Counted from the stretch's first letter, positions 29,119-39,971 are shown. The stretch: DNA of 64,000 nucleotides from Xenorhabdus ehlersii (GCF_003610465.1 NZ_RAQI01000005.1:124001-188000), one strand, 5' to 3'. The notes: a model not told the origin generated them from the sequence alone. Numbers and translations: made by a program.

Positions 29119-29154
29119 TTCTTTAGATTTTGTAGTAGGTTAAGAAAAAATTCC

Positions 29155-29187
29155 AAACGGCTTTCAAATAGGGAAGCCGTTTTTATT
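29155..29187 (+). terminator. Rho-independent terminator of lpd
   Basis: AAACGGCTT / AAGCCGTTT stem (9 bp) with a 10-nt loop, followed by TTATTT, 36 nt after the lpd stop. Confidence 0.8.
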
Positions 29188-29508
29188 TGCAGATGTTTAC
29201 AGAGAGAAATTAAGGAATTTTCAGGCCAAAATAACAACAGGTAGCATTTAAAACTTTAATACCCTTTCTAAGCTCATTTATCCAGAATTTTATTATGGTT
29301 CAATGTTGATTTTATGTGAATGAATTAACATGCTATTCAAATTTTGGTATGCTAAACGCCCGAAGCTGAGCATAATTCTAATGTTATGCGAGCAAAATCC
29401 TCTGACCTGGCACCCTTGATGATTGTTTTCAGATGATCATTTTCAATGATCATTAGCGGGTGCTGACAGCCGGGTATATAAAATGACAATGAGAGCGAGG
29501 AGAAAGTC
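29188..29508. other. acnB upstream region
   Basis: No gene seen in these roughly 320 nt. The region holds a possible CRP half-matching site (29315-29330) and several small inverted repeats near the start codon (GCATAA..TTATGC about 29369-29388; ATGATCATTTTCAATGATCAT at 29433-29453). These would lie in the acnB leader. The ribosome site GCGAGGAG precedes the start. Confidence 0.55.
29315..29330. promoter_or_regulatory. Possible CRP site before acnB
   Basis: TGTGA-N6-TAACA fits the CRP consensus TGTGA-N6-TCACA at nine of ten positions. E. coli acnB is CRP-activated, which is why I list this, but a match of this quality can occur by chance. Confidence 0.3.
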
Positions 29509-32106
29509 GTGCTAGAAGAATACCGCAAGCACGTAGCCGAGCGTGCAGCTCAAGGCATCGTCCCTAAGCCGTTAGACGCAGCTCAAGCAGCAGCGCTGGT
29601 CGAATTACTGAAGAACCCACCTAAAGGTGAAGAAGCTTTTCTGGTAGATCTACTGACCAATCGTGTTCCTCCTGGAGTAGATGAAGCTGCTTATGTTAAA
29701 GCAAGTTTCCTTGCTGCCGTTGCTAAGGGAGAAACTACCTCTCCTTTGGTGACTCAGAAAAAAGCCATTGAATTATTGGGAACCATGCAGGGTGGGTATA
29801 ATATCCACGCTTTAATTGATGCCCTGGATGATGAAAAGTTGGCTCCAATTGCGGCGAAAGCACTTTCTCATACTTTGCTGATGTTCGACAGTTTCTATGA
29901 TGTAGAAGAGAAAGCAAAAGCGGGTAATGTCTATGCCAAACAGATTATGCAATCGTGGGCTGATGCAGAATGGTTTCTTGGACGCCCTGAATTAGCGAAA
30001 AAAATCACCGTTACCGTCTTTAAGGTTACGGGGGAAACCAACACCGATGATCTTTCTCCTGCCCCTGATGCGTGGTCACGCCCTGATATTCCCCTACATG
30101 CTTTGGCTATGCTTAAGAATGCCCGTGAAGGTATTGAGCCTGATCAAGCCGGTGTCGTAGGCCCAATTAAGCAAATTGAAGCCCTGAGCAAGAAAGGTTA
30201 TCCATTGGCTTACGTTGGAGATGTTGTCGGTACTGGCTCTTCCCGTAAATCGGCAACTAACTCCGTATTGTGGTTTATGGGAGAAGATATTCCGTTTGTG
30301 CCCAATAAACGGGGTGCTGGTGTGGTGCTGGGTGGAAAAATTGCCCCCATTTTCTTCAACACTATGGAAGATGCGGGTGCGTTGCCAATTGAGGTGGATG
30401 TTTCCAAACTGAATATGGGGGATTTAATTGATATCTATCCCTATAAAGGTGAAATCCGCCATCACGAAACAAATGAGTTATTGGCTACTTTTGCATTGAA
30501 AACCGATGTACTGATCGATGAAGTACGTGCGGGTGGTCGTATTCCATTGATTATCGGCCGTGGTTTGACTGGCAAAGCGCGTGAATCATTGGGTTTGCCA
30601 CTGAGTGATGTGTTCCGTCAGGCAAAAGCGGTGGCGAAAAGCGATCGTGGCTTCTCATTGGCGCAGAAAATGGTTGGACGTGCGTGTGGTAAGAGCGGTA
30701 TCCGTCCGGGGGAATATTGTGAGCCTAAGATGACGTCTGTGGGTTCTCAGGATACCACTGGGCCAATGACGCGGGATGAGTTGAAAGATTTGGCGTGTCT
30801 GGGCTTCTCTGCGGATCTGGTCATGCAATCATTTTGTCATACCGCTGCCTATCCAAAGCCTGTTGATGTGACGACACACCATACTTTGCCTGATTTCATT
30901 ATGAACCGTGGTGGGGTATCGCTGCGTCCGGGAGATGGCATTATCCACTCATGGTTGAACCGTATGTTGTTGCCAGATACTGTGGGTACAGGTGGAGATT
31001 CCCATACCCGTTTCCCAATTGGTATTTCTTTCCCGGCTGGTTCAGGTCTGGTGGCATTTGCTGCGGCAACAGGCGTCATGCCGTTGGATATGCCAGAATC
31101 CGTACTGGTTCGCTTTAAAGGAAAAATGCAACCCGGAATAACCTTGCGTGATCTGGTTCATGCCATTCCTTATTATGCGATTCAGCAAGGTTTGCTGACC
31201 GTTGAGAAGAAAGGCAAGAAAAACATCTTCTCTGGCCGTATTCTTGAGATTGAAGGTTTGCCAGAACTCAAAGTCGAACAGGCGTTCGAGTTGGCTGATG
31301 CGTCTGCCGAACGTTCTGCGGCAGGATGTACCATTAAGCTGGATAAAGAGCCAATTATTGAATATTTGCAGTCGAATATTGTCTTGCTGAAATGGATGAT
31401 TGCGGAAGGTTATGGTGATCGCCGGACATTGGAACGCCGTATTATCGGCATGGAAAACTGGCTGAAAGATCCTCAATTATTGGAAGCGGATGCAGATGCT
31501 GAATACGCAGCGGTTATTGAGATCGATCTGGCAGACATTAAAGAGCCTATTTTATGTGCGCCTAATGATCCTGATGATGCACGTCTGTTATCTGAAGTAG
31601 CTAACAGTAAAATTGACGAAGTTTTCATTGGCTCTTGCATGACGAATATTGGTCATTTCCGTGCGGCGGGTAAATTGCTGGATCAGCATAAAGGCCAGCT
31701 ACCGACTCGCTTGTGGGTTGCTCCTCCGACTAAGATGGATGCCGCCCAATTGACGGAAGAAGGTTATTACAGCGTTTTCGGCAAGAGCGGGGCACGCATT
31801 GAGATCCCTGGTTGTTCATTGTGTATGGGGAATCAGGCGCGTGTGGCGGATGGTGCAACAGTGGTATCCACTTCTACTCGTAACTTCCCTAACCGCCTTG
31901 GTTCCGGTGCCAATGTTTACCTTGCTTCGGCGGAGTTGGCGGCTGTCGCTTCATTGTTGGGACGCTTGCCAACGCCAGAAGAGTATTTGCAGTTCATGGT
32001 TCAAGTCGATGAAACCGCTGCAGATACTTATCGCTACCTTAATTTTGATCAATTGAATCAATACACAGAAAAAGCGGAAGATGTGATCTTCCAAACCGCA
32101 GTATAA
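29509..32106 (+). CDS. acnB: AcnB, bifunctional aconitate hydratase 2 / 2-methylisocitrate dehydratase
   Basis: Major aconitase of the TCA cycle. The 865 residues equal E. coli AcnB. The start is GTG (29509), giving [20 protein letters not shown] as in E. coli, with AGGAG upstream. HEAT-like N-terminal repeats (about 1-160) are followed by the swivel domain and the catalytic domains. Fe-S cluster cysteines are visible in [12 protein letters not shown] (about 710) and in [13 protein letters not shown] (about 770). A clear terminator follows. Confidence 0.98.
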   Translation: MLEEYRKHVAERAAQGIVPKPLDAAQAAALVELLKNPPKGEEAFLVDLLTNRVPPGVDEAAYVKASFLAAVAKGETTSPLVTQKKAIELLGTMQGGYNIHALIDALDDEKLAPIAAKALSHTLLMFDSFYDVEEKAKAGNVYAKQIMQSWADAEWFLGRPELAKKITVTVFKVTGETNTDDLSPAPDAWSRPDIPLHALAMLKNAREGIEPDQAGVVGPIKQIEALSKKGYPLAYVGDVVGTGSSRKSATNSVLWFMGEDIPFVPNKRGAGVVLGGKIAPIFFNTMEDAGALPIEVDVSKLNMGDLIDIYPYKGEIRHHETNELLATFALKTDVLIDEVRAGGRIPLIIGRGLTGKARESLGLPLSDVFRQAKAVAKSDRGFSLAQKMVGRACGKSGIRPGEYCEPKMTSVGSQDTTGPMTRDELKDLACLGFSADLVMQSFCHTAAYPKPVDVTTHHTLPDFIMNRGGVSLRPGDGIIHSWLNRMLLPDTVGTGGDSHTRFPIGISFPAGSGLVAFAAATGVMPLDMPESVLVRFKGKMQPGITLRDLVHAIPYYAIQQGLLTVEKKGKKNIFSGRILEIEGLPELKVEQAFELADASAERSAAGCTIKLDKEPIIEYLQSNIVLLKWMIAEGYGDRRTLERRIIGMENWLKDPQLLEADADAEYAAVIEIDLADIKEPILCAPNDPDDARLLSEVANSKIDEVFIGSCMTNIGHFRAAGKLLDQHKGQLPTRLWVAPPTKMDAAQLTEEGYYSVFGKSGARIEIPGCSLCMGNQARVADGATVVSTSTRNFPNRLGSGANVYLASAELAAVASLLGRLPTPEEYLQFMVQVDETAADTYRYLNFDQLNQYTEKAEDVIFQTAV

Positions 32107-32126
32107 AAAAGTATATTGCAATGCAT

Positions 32127-32153
32127 GGGGAGGCAAATGCTTCCCCTTTTTTT
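32127..32153 (+). terminator. Rho-independent terminator of acnB
   Basis: GGGGAGGCA / TGCTTCCCC stem with a tight AA loop and one G-T pair, followed by seven T residues. Confidence 0.85.
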
Positions 32154-32299
32154 GTTTTTCTGCCTACCGTTTTATAACAATTTCGTAGTAGTTTTTGTAT
32201 CAGTTTGTGGACTGCTTCCAAGGTGGAGGTAGCAGAACTGTTTAAAATCCAAATGGAATTATTTGGCATTTGTAAAAATAGTGGGTGAGGGGGTATGTG

Positions 32300-32671
32300 A
32301 TGGAATATGAATTTATGCAGGATATTACCGGCCAAGTAACAACATCCTTTTCAATGGATCATGAAGCCATTGGTCATTGGTTGAATGAAGAAGTGAAAGG
32401 CGATTTGCGTGTATTGGATAAAATCATTGTGGCCTTGCAAGAGATTAAAGGGAGTGAACGCCAGTGGCAGTTGGCTGGTCATGAATATACGCTATTGATG
32501 AGTGAAGATGAGATCATGATCAGGGCTAATCAACTTCAATTTGATACAGAGGTTATAGAAGAAGGAATGAGTTACTACGATAACGAGAGTTTGGCTTTTT
32601 GTGGGACAGACGATTTTATCGATATGTTGGCTGATTACAGAGAATTTATTTTACAAAAAAAGAAAACGTAA
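32300..32671 (+). CDS. yacL: YacL, UPF0231 family protein
   Basis: A 123-residue acidic cytoplasmic protein. From ATG 32300 it begins [20 protein letters not shown], aligning with E. coli YacL (120 residues); a GTG at 32285 would add five residues. Conserved blocks include [27 protein letters not shown] and [16 protein letters not shown]. Function is unknown. It follows acnB as in E. coli, but the next gene is mscS rather than speD, so a rearrangement boundary lies just downstream. Confidence 0.93.
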   Translation: MEYEFMQDITGQVTTSFSMDHEAIGHWLNEEVKGDLRVLDKIIVALQEIKGSERQWQLAGHEYTLLMSEDEIMIRANQLQFDTEVIEEGMSYYDNESLAFCGTDDFIDMLADYREFILQKKKT

Positions 32672-32781
32672 GGATTAGTGTTCAAGCAATGAAGGCTTTC
32701 TGCCATAATTTATATTCCATTACATTTTTGTGTTGTGATAGTGGTTTTCTATTTTTTTGAACAGAAAACTATTTTTGAACA

Positions 32782-32843
32782 GGAGCCTACACCCTGCTGG
32801 TGGCGTTCATTGTGAGTAACGGCATCGAATGGAGATAGGTTCC
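32782..32843. repeat. Family 2 short palindromic repeat upstream of mscS
   Basis: Ends GGAGCCTA and TAGGTTCC pair at 7 of 8 positions and bracket 46 nt. Length and ends match the element before aceE. It lies 22 nt before the mscS start, at the junction where gene order switches between two distant E. coli regions. Confidence 0.55.
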
Positions 32844-32864
32844 AACAATAACGGTGGACTTTGT

Positions 32865-33737
32865 ATGGAAAAGATCAATCTGTCACATGAGATTGATAAA
32901 GCGGCAAGTTGGTTTACCAACAATCAGGATCTACTGATTCAGTATGCGGTAAACATTGTATCTGCCATTTTGATTCTTATCGTTGGCTTATTTATTGCCA
33001 AATTGGCTAATAAAGCAACTAAGCGTGTTATGTCACTGCGTGGCATTGATACCACCATTTCTGATTTTCTATCCGCGATTATTCGTTACGCTATCATAGC
33101 ATTTACGATTATTGCTGTTCTTGGGAAATTGGGCATTCAGACCGCATCTGTGATTGCTGTAATTGGTGCCGCAGGTTTGGCGGTAGGCCTGGCATTACAA
33201 GGCTCACTGTCTAATTTTGCTGCTGGTGTGCTATTGGTGATTTTCCGCCCACTTCGTACTGGCGAATATGTCAGTATTGGCGCTGTGGAAGGAACGGTCA
33301 TGCAAGTGCAGATTTTCTCAACAACATTGCGCACGGCAGATGGCCGTATCATTGTGATCCCCAACGGTAAAATTATTGCAGACAATATTATCAATACCAG
33401 CCGTGAACCTGACCGCCGTACCCAAATTATGGTGGGGGTCGCGTATGATGCGGATATTGATGAAGTGAAAAAAGTGTTGGGTGATGTGATTCAAGAAGAT
33501 AAACGCATTCAACATGAAAAAGGAGTCACTATCCGCCTGCATGAAATGGCTCCCTCATCATTGAACTTTATTGTGCGTGTGTGGACCACCAATGGTGACG
33601 CCTGGAATGTCTACTGGGATTTGATGGAAAACTTTAAGCGTGCTTTGGATAAACACAATATCGGCATTCCTTTCCCGCAAATGGATGTTTATCTGCATCA
33701 GCAAAATAGTGTTTTACAGAAGAAGACGGACGAATAA
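32865..33737 (+). CDS. mscS: MscS, small-conductance mechanosensitive channel
   Basis: Inner-membrane channel that opens under hypo-osmotic shock. I choose ATG 32865 ([17 protein letters not shown]), giving 290 residues against 286 in E. coli; an earlier start at 32829 would extend into the upstream repeat. Three transmembrane helices are visible: about 28-50, 63-85 and 93-125. The third contains the pore pattern [20 protein letters not shown]. The cytoplasmic beta domain and C-terminal barrel ([10 protein letters not shown]) follow. In E. coli fbaA precedes mscS; it is not here. Confidence 0.95.
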   Translation: MEKINLSHEIDKAASWFTNNQDLLIQYAVNIVSAILILIVGLFIAKLANKATKRVMSLRGIDTTISDFLSAIIRYAIIAFTIIAVLGKLGIQTASVIAVIGAAGLAVGLALQGSLSNFAAGVLLVIFRPLRTGEYVSIGAVEGTVMQVQIFSTTLRTADGRIIVIPNGKIIADNIINTSREPDRRTQIMVGVAYDADIDEVKKVLGDVIQEDKRIQHEKGVTIRLHEMAPSSLNFIVRVWTTNGDAWNVYWDLMENFKRALDKHNIGIPFPQMDVYLHQQNSVLQKKTDE

Positions 33738-33747
33738 TCAAGATATC

Positions 33748-33772
33748 GTGATGTGAGAATTTCTCACATCAC
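33748..33772 (+). terminator. Hairpin after mscS
   Basis: GTGATGTGAGAA / TTCTCACATCAC is a perfect 12-bp stem with a 1-nt centre, 10 nt after the stop. A short T-rich tail (CTTTCC) follows. Confidence 0.6.
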
Positions 33773-33875
33773 CTTTCCTAATGATCTATTAGAATCATTC
33801 ATTTTTACTAATGCGTCATCTTGTTTAATATGCATTGATATCGTAACTAATTGAATAATTATTAGGAATCTTTGC

Positions 33876-34517
33876 ATGTTCTCAACATTTATTCAGGGCT
33901 TTTTTCTTAGTGCTGCGATGATCCTTCCGCTTGGGCCACAAAATGTATTTGTGATGCAGCAAGGGAGCAGAAAGCAGTTCCATTTAATGAGTGCAACATT
34001 ATGTTCCACCAGTGATTCTCTGCTCATCATAGCGGGGATATTTGGTGGTAGTGCCTTACTGGGACAATCGGTACTTTTATTGCAAACTGTGACATGGGGA
34101 GGCGTCGCATTTTTACTATGGTATGGATGGGGGGCTTTTCGAACAGCGTTATCGGCAGAAGTCGAACATTCCGGTACTGAAAAAACTGTCCAAAGCCGTT
34201 GGCGAGTCATAGTAACGCTATTCGCTGTGACATGGCTGAATCCTCATGTTTATTTGGATACCATTGTCGTATTGGGAAGCATAGGAGGACAATTGTCAGC
34301 CGAGCTTCGGCCGTGGTTTACCACCGGAGCAGTAATGGCATCGATCAGTTGGTTTTTTGCCTTGTCATTCTTATCTGCGTGGTTTGCACCTGTCCTTAAT
34401 CGGCCCAGAGCACAACGGATCATCAATATCTTCGTTGGTTGTGTGATGTGGTATATCGCCTGGAGCTTAATTAAGCAAGGATATAGATTTTTTGTTAATT
34501 ACAATATCTCTCCATAG
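33876..34517 (+). CDS. argO: ArgO, arginine exporter (LysE family)
   Basis: A 213-residue integral membrane protein (E. coli 211) with about five to six hydrophobic segments. The family signature is near the N-terminus: [20 protein letters not shown]. The conserved block [19 protein letters not shown] is also present. In E. coli it exports arginine and canavanine and is activated by ArgP bound to arginine; argP lies two genes downstream on the opposite strand, the same arrangement as here. Confidence 0.93.
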   Translation: MFSTFIQGFFLSAAMILPLGPQNVFVMQQGSRKQFHLMSATLCSTSDSLLIIAGIFGGSALLGQSVLLLQTVTWGGVAFLLWYGWGAFRTALSAEVEHSGTEKTVQSRWRVIVTLFAVTWLNPHVYLDTIVVLGSIGGQLSAELRPWFTTGAVMASISWFFALSFLSAWFAPVLNRPRAQRIINIFVGCVMWYIAWSLIKQGYRFFVNYNISP

Positions 34518-34597
34518 ATACGCTATAGATTACTTCTCTATAGATAGTGTGCTAATGTTTCTGAAAGCACCTTATTCATGTAACTTTAGGAGGTCTT

Positions 34598-35332
34598 GTG
34601 AAACGTAAATCACTGGTATTGGCTGCAATGATGGCTTTAGGAAGCCTGTCTTGCATGACAGCTTCCGCTGCTGATTCACTCTCTATTCCACATATTTCCA
34701 CCTCTGGTAATGCGATAGTTAAAGCGGCACCAGATATGGCTACTTTGGTAATCCATGTGAGTGAAACGCAAAAGAGTGCGGCAGAAGCAAAGAAAAAAGT
34801 CGATGAACGGGTTGCGAAATATTTTGATTTTCTGAAAAACAGTAGCATCGAAAAGAAAGATATTGATGCTGCTAATTTGCGCACCCAGCCAGAATATCAA
34901 TATGAACAAAAGAGTGGAAAATCGAGTATTACAGGTTATCGGGCGTCGCGTTCAGTTGAAGTGAAAGTTCACAAGCTAGAGCAACTGAATGCCTTATTGG
35001 ATGGTGCCCTGAAAGCAGGGCTGAATGAAATTAACTCTGTTCAGTTTGGTGTAAGCAATCCGCAACGTTATCGTGATGAAGTCAGACAAAAAGCTATTGA
35101 GAATGCTATTCAACAGGCAACTACATTGGCAAAAGGGTTCAACAGTAAGTTAGGTCCTGTATATAGCATTAATTACCGTGCGCCTGAAGCTGTGCCTGTT
35201 CCTATGAGCCGTCTGAAATACCAGACAGATCTGTTGGCAGCACCAGCTTCTGACCCAGCCAGTGAAACTTATGAGCCACAGAGTATTGAGTTTTCTGATC
35301 ACGTTGATGCTGTTTTTGAATTACAGCGTTAA
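34598..35332 (+). CDS. yggE: YggE, SIMPL-domain periplasmic protein
   Basis: A 244-residue exported protein starting at GTG 34598 with a strong TAGGAGG. A signal peptide ([19 protein letters not shown], cleavage near ASA-A at 26) precedes a SIMPL/DUF541 domain. In E. coli YggE is linked to reduced oxidative stress, but the mechanism is unclear. The domain segment [20 protein letters not shown] and a C-terminal alanine/glutamate tail are recognisable. Its stop overlaps the argP stop by 4 nt; the two are convergent. Confidence 0.92.
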   Translation: MKRKSLVLAAMMALGSLSCMTASAADSLSIPHISTSGNAIVKAAPDMATLVIHVSETQKSAAEAKKKVDERVAKYFDFLKNSSIEKKDIDAANLRTQPEYQYEQKSGKSSITGYRASRSVEVKVHKLEQLNALLDGALKAGLNEINSVQFGVSNPQRYRDEVRQKAIENAIQQATTLAKGFNSKLGPVYSINYRAPEAVPVPMSRLKYQTDLLAAPASDPASETYEPQSIEFSDHVDAVFELQR

Positions 35333-36234
35333 TGAGTTTCATCTTCCTGACGTAACATCTGGCGCCCTCGTTTTAGCAGGGTGTCAGTGACTTTTCTCAT
35401 CGTTCCACTTTCAGGCGCAAAACGATGCCAATAAAGCATACGGCGTTGGCATAGTCCTGGTGTGAGATCGATTAACTCACCGGCTTTTAGCTCCTTGTCG
35501 ATTTGCAAGTGTGGGATCATGCAACAAGTCGAACCTTGTTTTGCCAATTGAACGAATGCTTCGGAAGAATTCACGATATGGCAGGGCACACTTCCCGGTG
35601 ATAAATCGAAGTTCTGTTGTAGAAATGCTTGATGCATATCATCTAAATGGTCGAATGCAACCGCAGGTGCTTTCAGTAATGCTGAACGCGTGACGCCATT
35701 CGGGAAAAAACGGTTTGCAAACGCTGGAGAGGCTACAAACAGGTAATCCAGAGCACCTAATTTATCAACTAAACAGCTTGGCAAAGGCTGGGATTGAATA
35801 CTAATCGCTCCGACAACTTCACCACGCCGCAAACGCTCTTGAGTCCGGGTTTCATCTTCCACTTGAATATTTAGCCGAATAGGCAAATCGGATAAAACAG
35901 GGTGGAGAGCCGGTAAAAGCCACGTCGCCAGGCTGTCCGCATTAACAGCAAGGGAAAGCAATAACGGGATCTCATTACTATTTTCATCACCAAGCCATTG
36001 CGCTTCCAGTAGTTCCACCTGATGTAATAGCGCAAGTAACTTTTGCCCTTGTTCTGTAGGGTGGGGAGGAACAGTGCGTACCAATAGCGGCTGACCAAAC
36101 ATATTTTCTAATTGCTTGATTCTCTGGGATACCGCTGATTGGGTAATACAAAGTTTTTGCGCTGCCCGCTCGAAACCACGTTCTTTGATCACTGCATCTA
36201 ATGCTTGCAATGATCGGTAATCAGGACGTTTCAT
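35329..36234 (-). CDS. argP: ArgP (IciA), LysR-type regulator
   Basis: A 301-residue LysR-type regulator. The N-terminal HTH (residues about 3-60) reads [20 protein letters not shown] then [14 protein letters not shown]. The C-terminal two-lobed domain senses lysine and arginine in E. coli, where ArgP activates argO and represses or activates several lysine and nucleotide genes. The neighbourhood argO-yggE-argP-rpiA is that of E. coli. Its promoter faces rpiA, with a 165-nt shared region. Confidence 0.94.
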   Translation of the reverse strand: MKRPDYRSLQALDAVIKERGFERAAQKLCITQSAVSQRIKQLENMFGQPLLVRTVPPHPTEQGQKLLALLHQVELLEAQWLGDENSNEIPLLLSLAVNADSLATWLLPALHPVLSDLPIRLNIQVEDETRTQERLRRGEVVGAISIQSQPLPSCLVDKLGALDYLFVASPAFANRFFPNGVTRSALLKAPAVAFDHLDDMHQAFLQQNFDLSPGSVPCHIVNSSEAFVQLAKQGSTCCMIPHLQIDKELKAGELIDLTPGLCQRRMLYWHRFAPESGTMRKVTDTLLKRGRQMLRQEDETH

Positions 36235-36399
36235 TGAAAATAAGATTCTCCGTGTTTGCTCTTTTTGTGTTACAGCTCAATATTAAAACCATTATGTGGC
36301 CTAACCAGCACTATGCCATATTTTTTCATGAGGTGAGCCAATATTGTTTATACTAGCCGTCAGATTTTTCCTTGTAACTGATTATAGGCTGTGATCAAT

Positions 36400-37059
36400 A
36401 TGACTCAGGACGAACTGAAAAAAGCAGTAGGTTGGGCGGCATTAGAATACGTTAAAACGGGCACAATTGTCGGTGTTGGTACAGGTTCTACCGCAGCGCA
36501 TTTTATTGATGCGTTAGGCACTATCAAAGATAAAATTGAAGGTGCTGTGTCAAGTTCAGAGGCATCAACTGAGAAATTGAAAAGTCTCGGTATTCCTGTG
36601 TTTGACTGCAATGAGGTTGACACTTTGGATATTTATGTTGATGGTGCTGATGAAATTAATGGCCAAATGCAGATGATCAAAGGTGGCGGCGCAGCGTTAA
36701 CCAGAGAAAAAATCATCGCGGCGGTTGCGAAGAAATTTATTTGTATTATTGATTCGTCTAAGCAAGTCGATGTGTTAGGCAAATTCCCTCTGCCAGTTGA
36801 AGTCATCCCAATGGCACGGGCTTATGCGGCTCGTGAGCTGGTGAAATTGGGCGGAACACCGGTTTATCGTGAAAACGTAGTAACAGATAATGGCAACCAT
36901 ATTCTGGATGTTCACAATCTCTCTATTGTCGATCCCATTGAGTTAGAAGATAAGATCAATGGGATCGCTGGCGTGGTAACGGTGGGACTGTTTGCTAATC
37001 GAGGAGCTAATGTGATGCTGGTAGGTACTGCGGATGGCGTTAAGACGCTCACTGAATAA
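36400..37059 (+). CDS. rpiA: RpiA, ribose-5-phosphate isomerase A
   Basis: Interconverts ribose 5-phosphate and ribulose 5-phosphate in the pentose phosphate pathway. From ATG 36400 ([18 protein letters not shown]) the protein is 219 residues, identical in length to E. coli RpiA; the GTG at 36391 would add three residues. The phosphate loop [15 protein letters not shown], the active-site segment DGADEIN and [12 protein letters not shown] are present. A terminator follows. Confidence 0.97.
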   Translation: MTQDELKKAVGWAALEYVKTGTIVGVGTGSTAAHFIDALGTIKDKIEGAVSSSEASTEKLKSLGIPVFDCNEVDTLDIYVDGADEINGQMQMIKGGGAALTREKIIAAVAKKFICIIDSSKQVDVLGKFPLPVEVIPMARAYAARELVKLGGTPVYRENVVTDNGNHILDVHNLSIVDPIELEDKINGIAGVVTVGLFANRGANVMLVGTADGVKTLTE

Positions 37060-37066
37060 TCATTTA

Positions 37067-37098
37067 TTGAGGGCAGAATAATCTGCCCTCAAAATATT
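37067..37098 (+). terminator. Rho-independent terminator of rpiA
   Basis: TTGAGGGCAGA / TCTGCCCTCAA is a perfect 11-bp stem with a 4-nt loop, followed by an A/T-rich tail (AATATTTTTAT). Confidence 0.85.
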
Positions 37099-37329
37099 TT
37101 TATATTTATTCAAAATGGAAAATTTAGTGATATATATCACTTTTCTGTCTAAAAAAACCTCAAAACTCTGTCTTTATCCCGTAACGAATTATTTTACTTT
37201 GCATAACAACTTATTTACTGTTGCTTATTCTGTAATATAAGCAATCGATTGTATTGCCGTTACTGTTTTTTTTGTTATTTTGGTGGAATCGATATGCATT
37301 ATGAAAGTGAGTACAACTAGGGTGGGCAA

Positions 37330-38571
37330 ATGGTTAAGGTATCTTTAGAAAAGGACAAAATTAAATTTCTGCTGCTGGAAGGCGTTCACCAAAGCGCAGT
37401 AGATAGCCTAAAAGCGGCAGGGTACAGCAATATTGAATATCACAAAGGGGCATTAGAACCTGAAGAATTGAAAGAAGCGATCCGTGATGCCCGATTTGTC
37501 GGAATTCGTTCCCGCACCCAATTGACCGAAGAGATTTTCGGCGTAGCGGAAAAGCTGGTTGCAGTTGGGTGTTTTTGTATTGGTACTAATCAGGTTGACC
37601 TGAAAGCCGCAGCAAGTCGTGGTATTCCGGTATTTAATGCCCCTTTTTCTAATACGCGTTCGGTCGCTGAAATGGTATTAGGTGAGCTGTTGTTGCTATT
37701 GCGCCGTATTCCTGAGGCGAATGCCAAAGCCCACAATGGGATATGGGATAAGCAAGCAAAAGGCTGCTACGAAGCGCGTGGTAAAAAATTAGGTATTATC
37801 GGTTACGGGCATATTGGTACACAGCTTGGCATATTGGCTGAAAATATTGGCCTGAATGTCTATTTCTATGATATTGAAAATAAATTGCCATTAGGTAATG
37901 CACAGCAAGTTCATCATTTGTCTGAATTGTTGAATATGAGTGATGTCGTGAGCCTGCATGTTCCTGAAACCGCTTCAACCAAAAATATGATTGGCGCGGC
38001 AGAACTGGAATTGATGAAACCAGGTTCGATTTTGATCAATGCATCACGCGGCACTGTGGTCGATATTGATGCACTCAGCAACGCGTTGGAAACTGGGCAC
38101 CTCTCTGGTGCGGCGATCGACGTCTTTCCTCATGAACCTGCAACAAACAATGATCCTTTCATCTCACCATTAAGCCAGTTTGATAACGTGCTGCTGACGC
38201 CACATATTGGGGGATCGACGCAAGAAGCCCAGCAAAATATCGGTTATGAAGTTTCAGGTAAACTGGTCAAATATTCTGACAATGGTTCTACATTATCAGC
38301 GGTCAATTTCCCAGAAGTATCGCTCCCTGTTCATGCCAAGGATACTAACCGATTACTGCATATCCATGAAAACCGCCCAGGTATCTTGACTAGTATTAAC
38401 CAAGTGTTCACTGAGCAAGAAATCAATATTGATGCTCAATATCTGCGGACTGACAGCGGTATTGGTTATGTTGTGATTGATATTACGACGCAGAATTCAG
38501 CTCAAGCTGAACAGGTCTTGCAGAAACTAAAATCCTTGCCAGGCACGATCCGTTCTCGCTTGCTTTACTAA
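37330..38571 (+). CDS. serA: SerA, D-3-phosphoglycerate dehydrogenase
   Basis: First enzyme of serine synthesis. The 413 residues (E. coli 410) contain the NAD motif GIIGYGHIGTQLG near residue 157, catalytic Arg/Glu/His positions typical of D-hydroxyacid dehydrogenases (NASRGTVVD; LLTPHIGGST), and a C-terminal ACT domain (about 340-413; HIHENRPGILTSINQ) for serine feedback. The 270-nt AT-rich upstream region contains no gene and is probably the target of global regulators such as Lrp, as in E. coli, though I cannot pick out a site. Confidence 0.97.
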   Translation: MVKVSLEKDKIKFLLLEGVHQSAVDSLKAAGYSNIEYHKGALEPEELKEAIRDARFVGIRSRTQLTEEIFGVAEKLVAVGCFCIGTNQVDLKAAASRGIPVFNAPFSNTRSVAEMVLGELLLLLRRIPEANAKAHNGIWDKQAKGCYEARGKKLGIIGYGHIGTQLGILAENIGLNVYFYDIENKLPLGNAQQVHHLSELLNMSDVVSLHVPETASTKNMIGAAELELMKPGSILINASRGTVVDIDALSNALETGHLSGAAIDVFPHEPATNNDPFISPLSQFDNVLLTPHIGGSTQEAQQNIGYEVSGKLVKYSDNGSTLSAVNFPEVSLPVHAKDTNRLLHIHENRPGILTSINQVFTEQEINIDAQYLRTDSGIGYVVIDITTQNSAQAEQVLQKLKSLPGTIRSRLLY

Positions 38572-38630
38572 GATATAATGACTGGTTAAAGGTCATTATT
38601 GATTAAGACGAAAAAACGCATTAAAAATAA

Positions 38631-38656
38631 GGGGCTATTGAAGGCACAATAGTCCC
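38631..38656 (+). terminator. Hairpin after serA
   Basis: GGGGCTATTG / CAATAGTCCC pairs at 9 of 10 positions with a 6-nt loop, 59 nt after the serA stop. A weak T-rich tail follows. It may also bound the convergent fau transcript. Confidence 0.55.
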
Positions 38657-38683
38657 TGTTAACTCACTGAGTAGCATACTAAT

Positions 38684-39280
38684 TCATATCCATTGCCATA
38701 CTTTTTCTGGTGTAATGATCTCTGGCAGAGGAATATCCCAACTCTCACTGGGCAGTTTCTCAACTAACTGCAAATTATGAGCTAATCCAATCGGATAAAA
38801 ATTCTGTTGTTGCCATTTCGCGAGAGTCCTATCGTAAAAACCGCCGCCCATCCCCAGGCGTTGCCCCGTACAATCGAAAGCGACCAGAGGAATAAACATG
38901 ACATCAAGTTCGGAGATGGGTAAAACCTGCCGGATATCCAACTGAGGCTCTTCGATATTAAAACGGTTGCGAATAAGAGGCGTGTCTGCGCAATAACGGA
39001 GAAACAGCAAGTGATTCCGGCTGAAAGGATGCAATATTGGCAAGTAGACCTGTTTGTTTTGCTGCCAAAGTTGTTGCATTAGCGGACGTGTATCTAATTC
39101 CCCATCAAAGGAGAGGTAAAGGGCAACTTTGTCAGCTTGCTGGATCTTAGGGTGAGCTATAGCCTGTTTAACGGCTTGCTGGGCAAATTGCAATTGTTGT
39201 TCGGGAGATAGATTTTGACGTAGTTGCCGAATTTTTTTTCTAATGGATTTGCGCAGAGAAAAAGGAGCATCTGATTGCAT
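38684..39280 (-). CDS. fau: Fau (YgfA), 5-formyltetrahydrofolate cyclo-ligase
   Basis: Converts 5-formyl-THF to 5,10-methenyl-THF using ATP. The 198 residues fit the family (E. coli 182), with the N-terminal helix LRKSIRKKIRQLRQNLSPEQ and the signature GMGGGFYDRTLA near residue 150. The gene lies directly downstream of 6S RNA on the same strand, as in E. coli, where ssrS and fau are cotranscribed. Confidence 0.93.
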   Translation of the reverse strand: MQSDAPFSLRKSIRKKIRQLRQNLSPEQQLQFAQQAVKQAIAHPKIQQADKVALYLSFDGELDTRPLMQQLWQQNKQVYLPILHPFSRNHLLFLRYCADTPLIRNRFNIEEPQLDIRQVLPISELDVMFIPLVAFDCTGQRLGMGGGFYDRTLAKWQQQNFYPIGLAHNLQLVEKLPSESWDIPLPEIITPEKVWQWI

Positions 39281-39331
39281 GATACCTGCCTGTTAATTAA
39301 CGCAGAAAAGGATACAAAACAGATAAAGAAT

Positions 39332-39518
39332 GGGAGGTTCTCCAAGATGCCGTTACAGGTGGTAACCCTTGAACCCTTGGTTCAAGGTGAACGCAGCGTC
39401 GTTGCTATTAGGCTTCTTGGTCTAGCCAAGCATGCTCACAAGAAACGTAGCACCACATTCTATAGAGATGAAATATCGGCTCAGGGGACTTCCCTGCTCA
39501 CGAACACCTCAGAGAAAT
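39332..39518 (-). ncRNA. ssrS: 6S RNA (SsrS), RNA polymerase-binding regulator
   Basis: About 187 nt on the reverse strand, against 184 in E. coli. The 5' part reads ATTTCTCTGAGGTGTTCG, then a segment matching GTCCCCTGAGCCGATATTTC exactly as in E. coli 6S. The 3' part contains CACCTTGAACCAAGGGTTCA and closes with GGCATCTTGGAGAACCTCCC, which pairs with the 5' end to make the long rod. 6S mimics an open promoter and sequesters sigma70 holoenzyme in stationary phase. Position between zapA and fau is conserved. Exact ends are estimated by alignment from memory. Confidence 0.93.
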
Positions 39519-39665
39519 TTTTTGCTGCTTAAACCAACTAAATAGGCTTTAAGCAACGCTATGAAGCCTATTGTATGGAACTAAACGAAGAAAGCAACTG
39601 CTTATATTAATCTATAGTGACTACTGCCTGATTTATCAACAAGATTTAGCTGACGGGTAGGAGTA

Positions 39666-39971
39666 TCAGGTAATTTTACCTTGCTCTAACAGTGCCTTTT
39701 CAATGGATTGCTGGAGCATTTTTATTTTTTGTTCCATATTGTAAGCATAATCACGGGTTTTCATCTTCTCCTGTGCCAACTCGTGACAGACATTCAGTGC
39801 CACAATAAAAACCAGTTGCTCAGTGTTAGTGACTCTGGTGCGTTCTTTAAGGTTATGCAAACGCTGATCAAGTTCCTCAGCAGCAGCTTGCAACGCTTCA
39901 ATCTGCTCTGTTGGACAATTGACACGTAATGACCGCCCAAAAATCTGAATATCTACTGGTTGTGCAGACAT
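39666..39971 (-). CDS. zapA: ZapA, FtsZ-associated division protein
   Basis: A 101-residue protein that bundles FtsZ. The start [20 protein letters not shown] and the block [20 protein letters not shown] are nearly identical to E. coli ZapA; the C-terminal half is a coiled coil. It ends at ALLEQGKIT, about eight residues shorter than the E. coli protein, after the coiled coil and so probably without effect. It lies upstream of ssrS on the same strand and is divergent from ygfB. Confidence 0.95.
   Translation of the reverse strand: MSAQPVDIQIFGRSLRVNCPTEQIEALQAAAEELDQRLHNLKERTRVTNTEQLVFIVALNVCHELAQEKMKTRDYAYNMEQKIKMLQQSIEKALLEQGKIT

Noticed and set aside
39275..39532. Forward ORF of 85 codons between fau and zapA
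   Set aside because: It lies antisense to 6S RNA, whose sequence explains the region.
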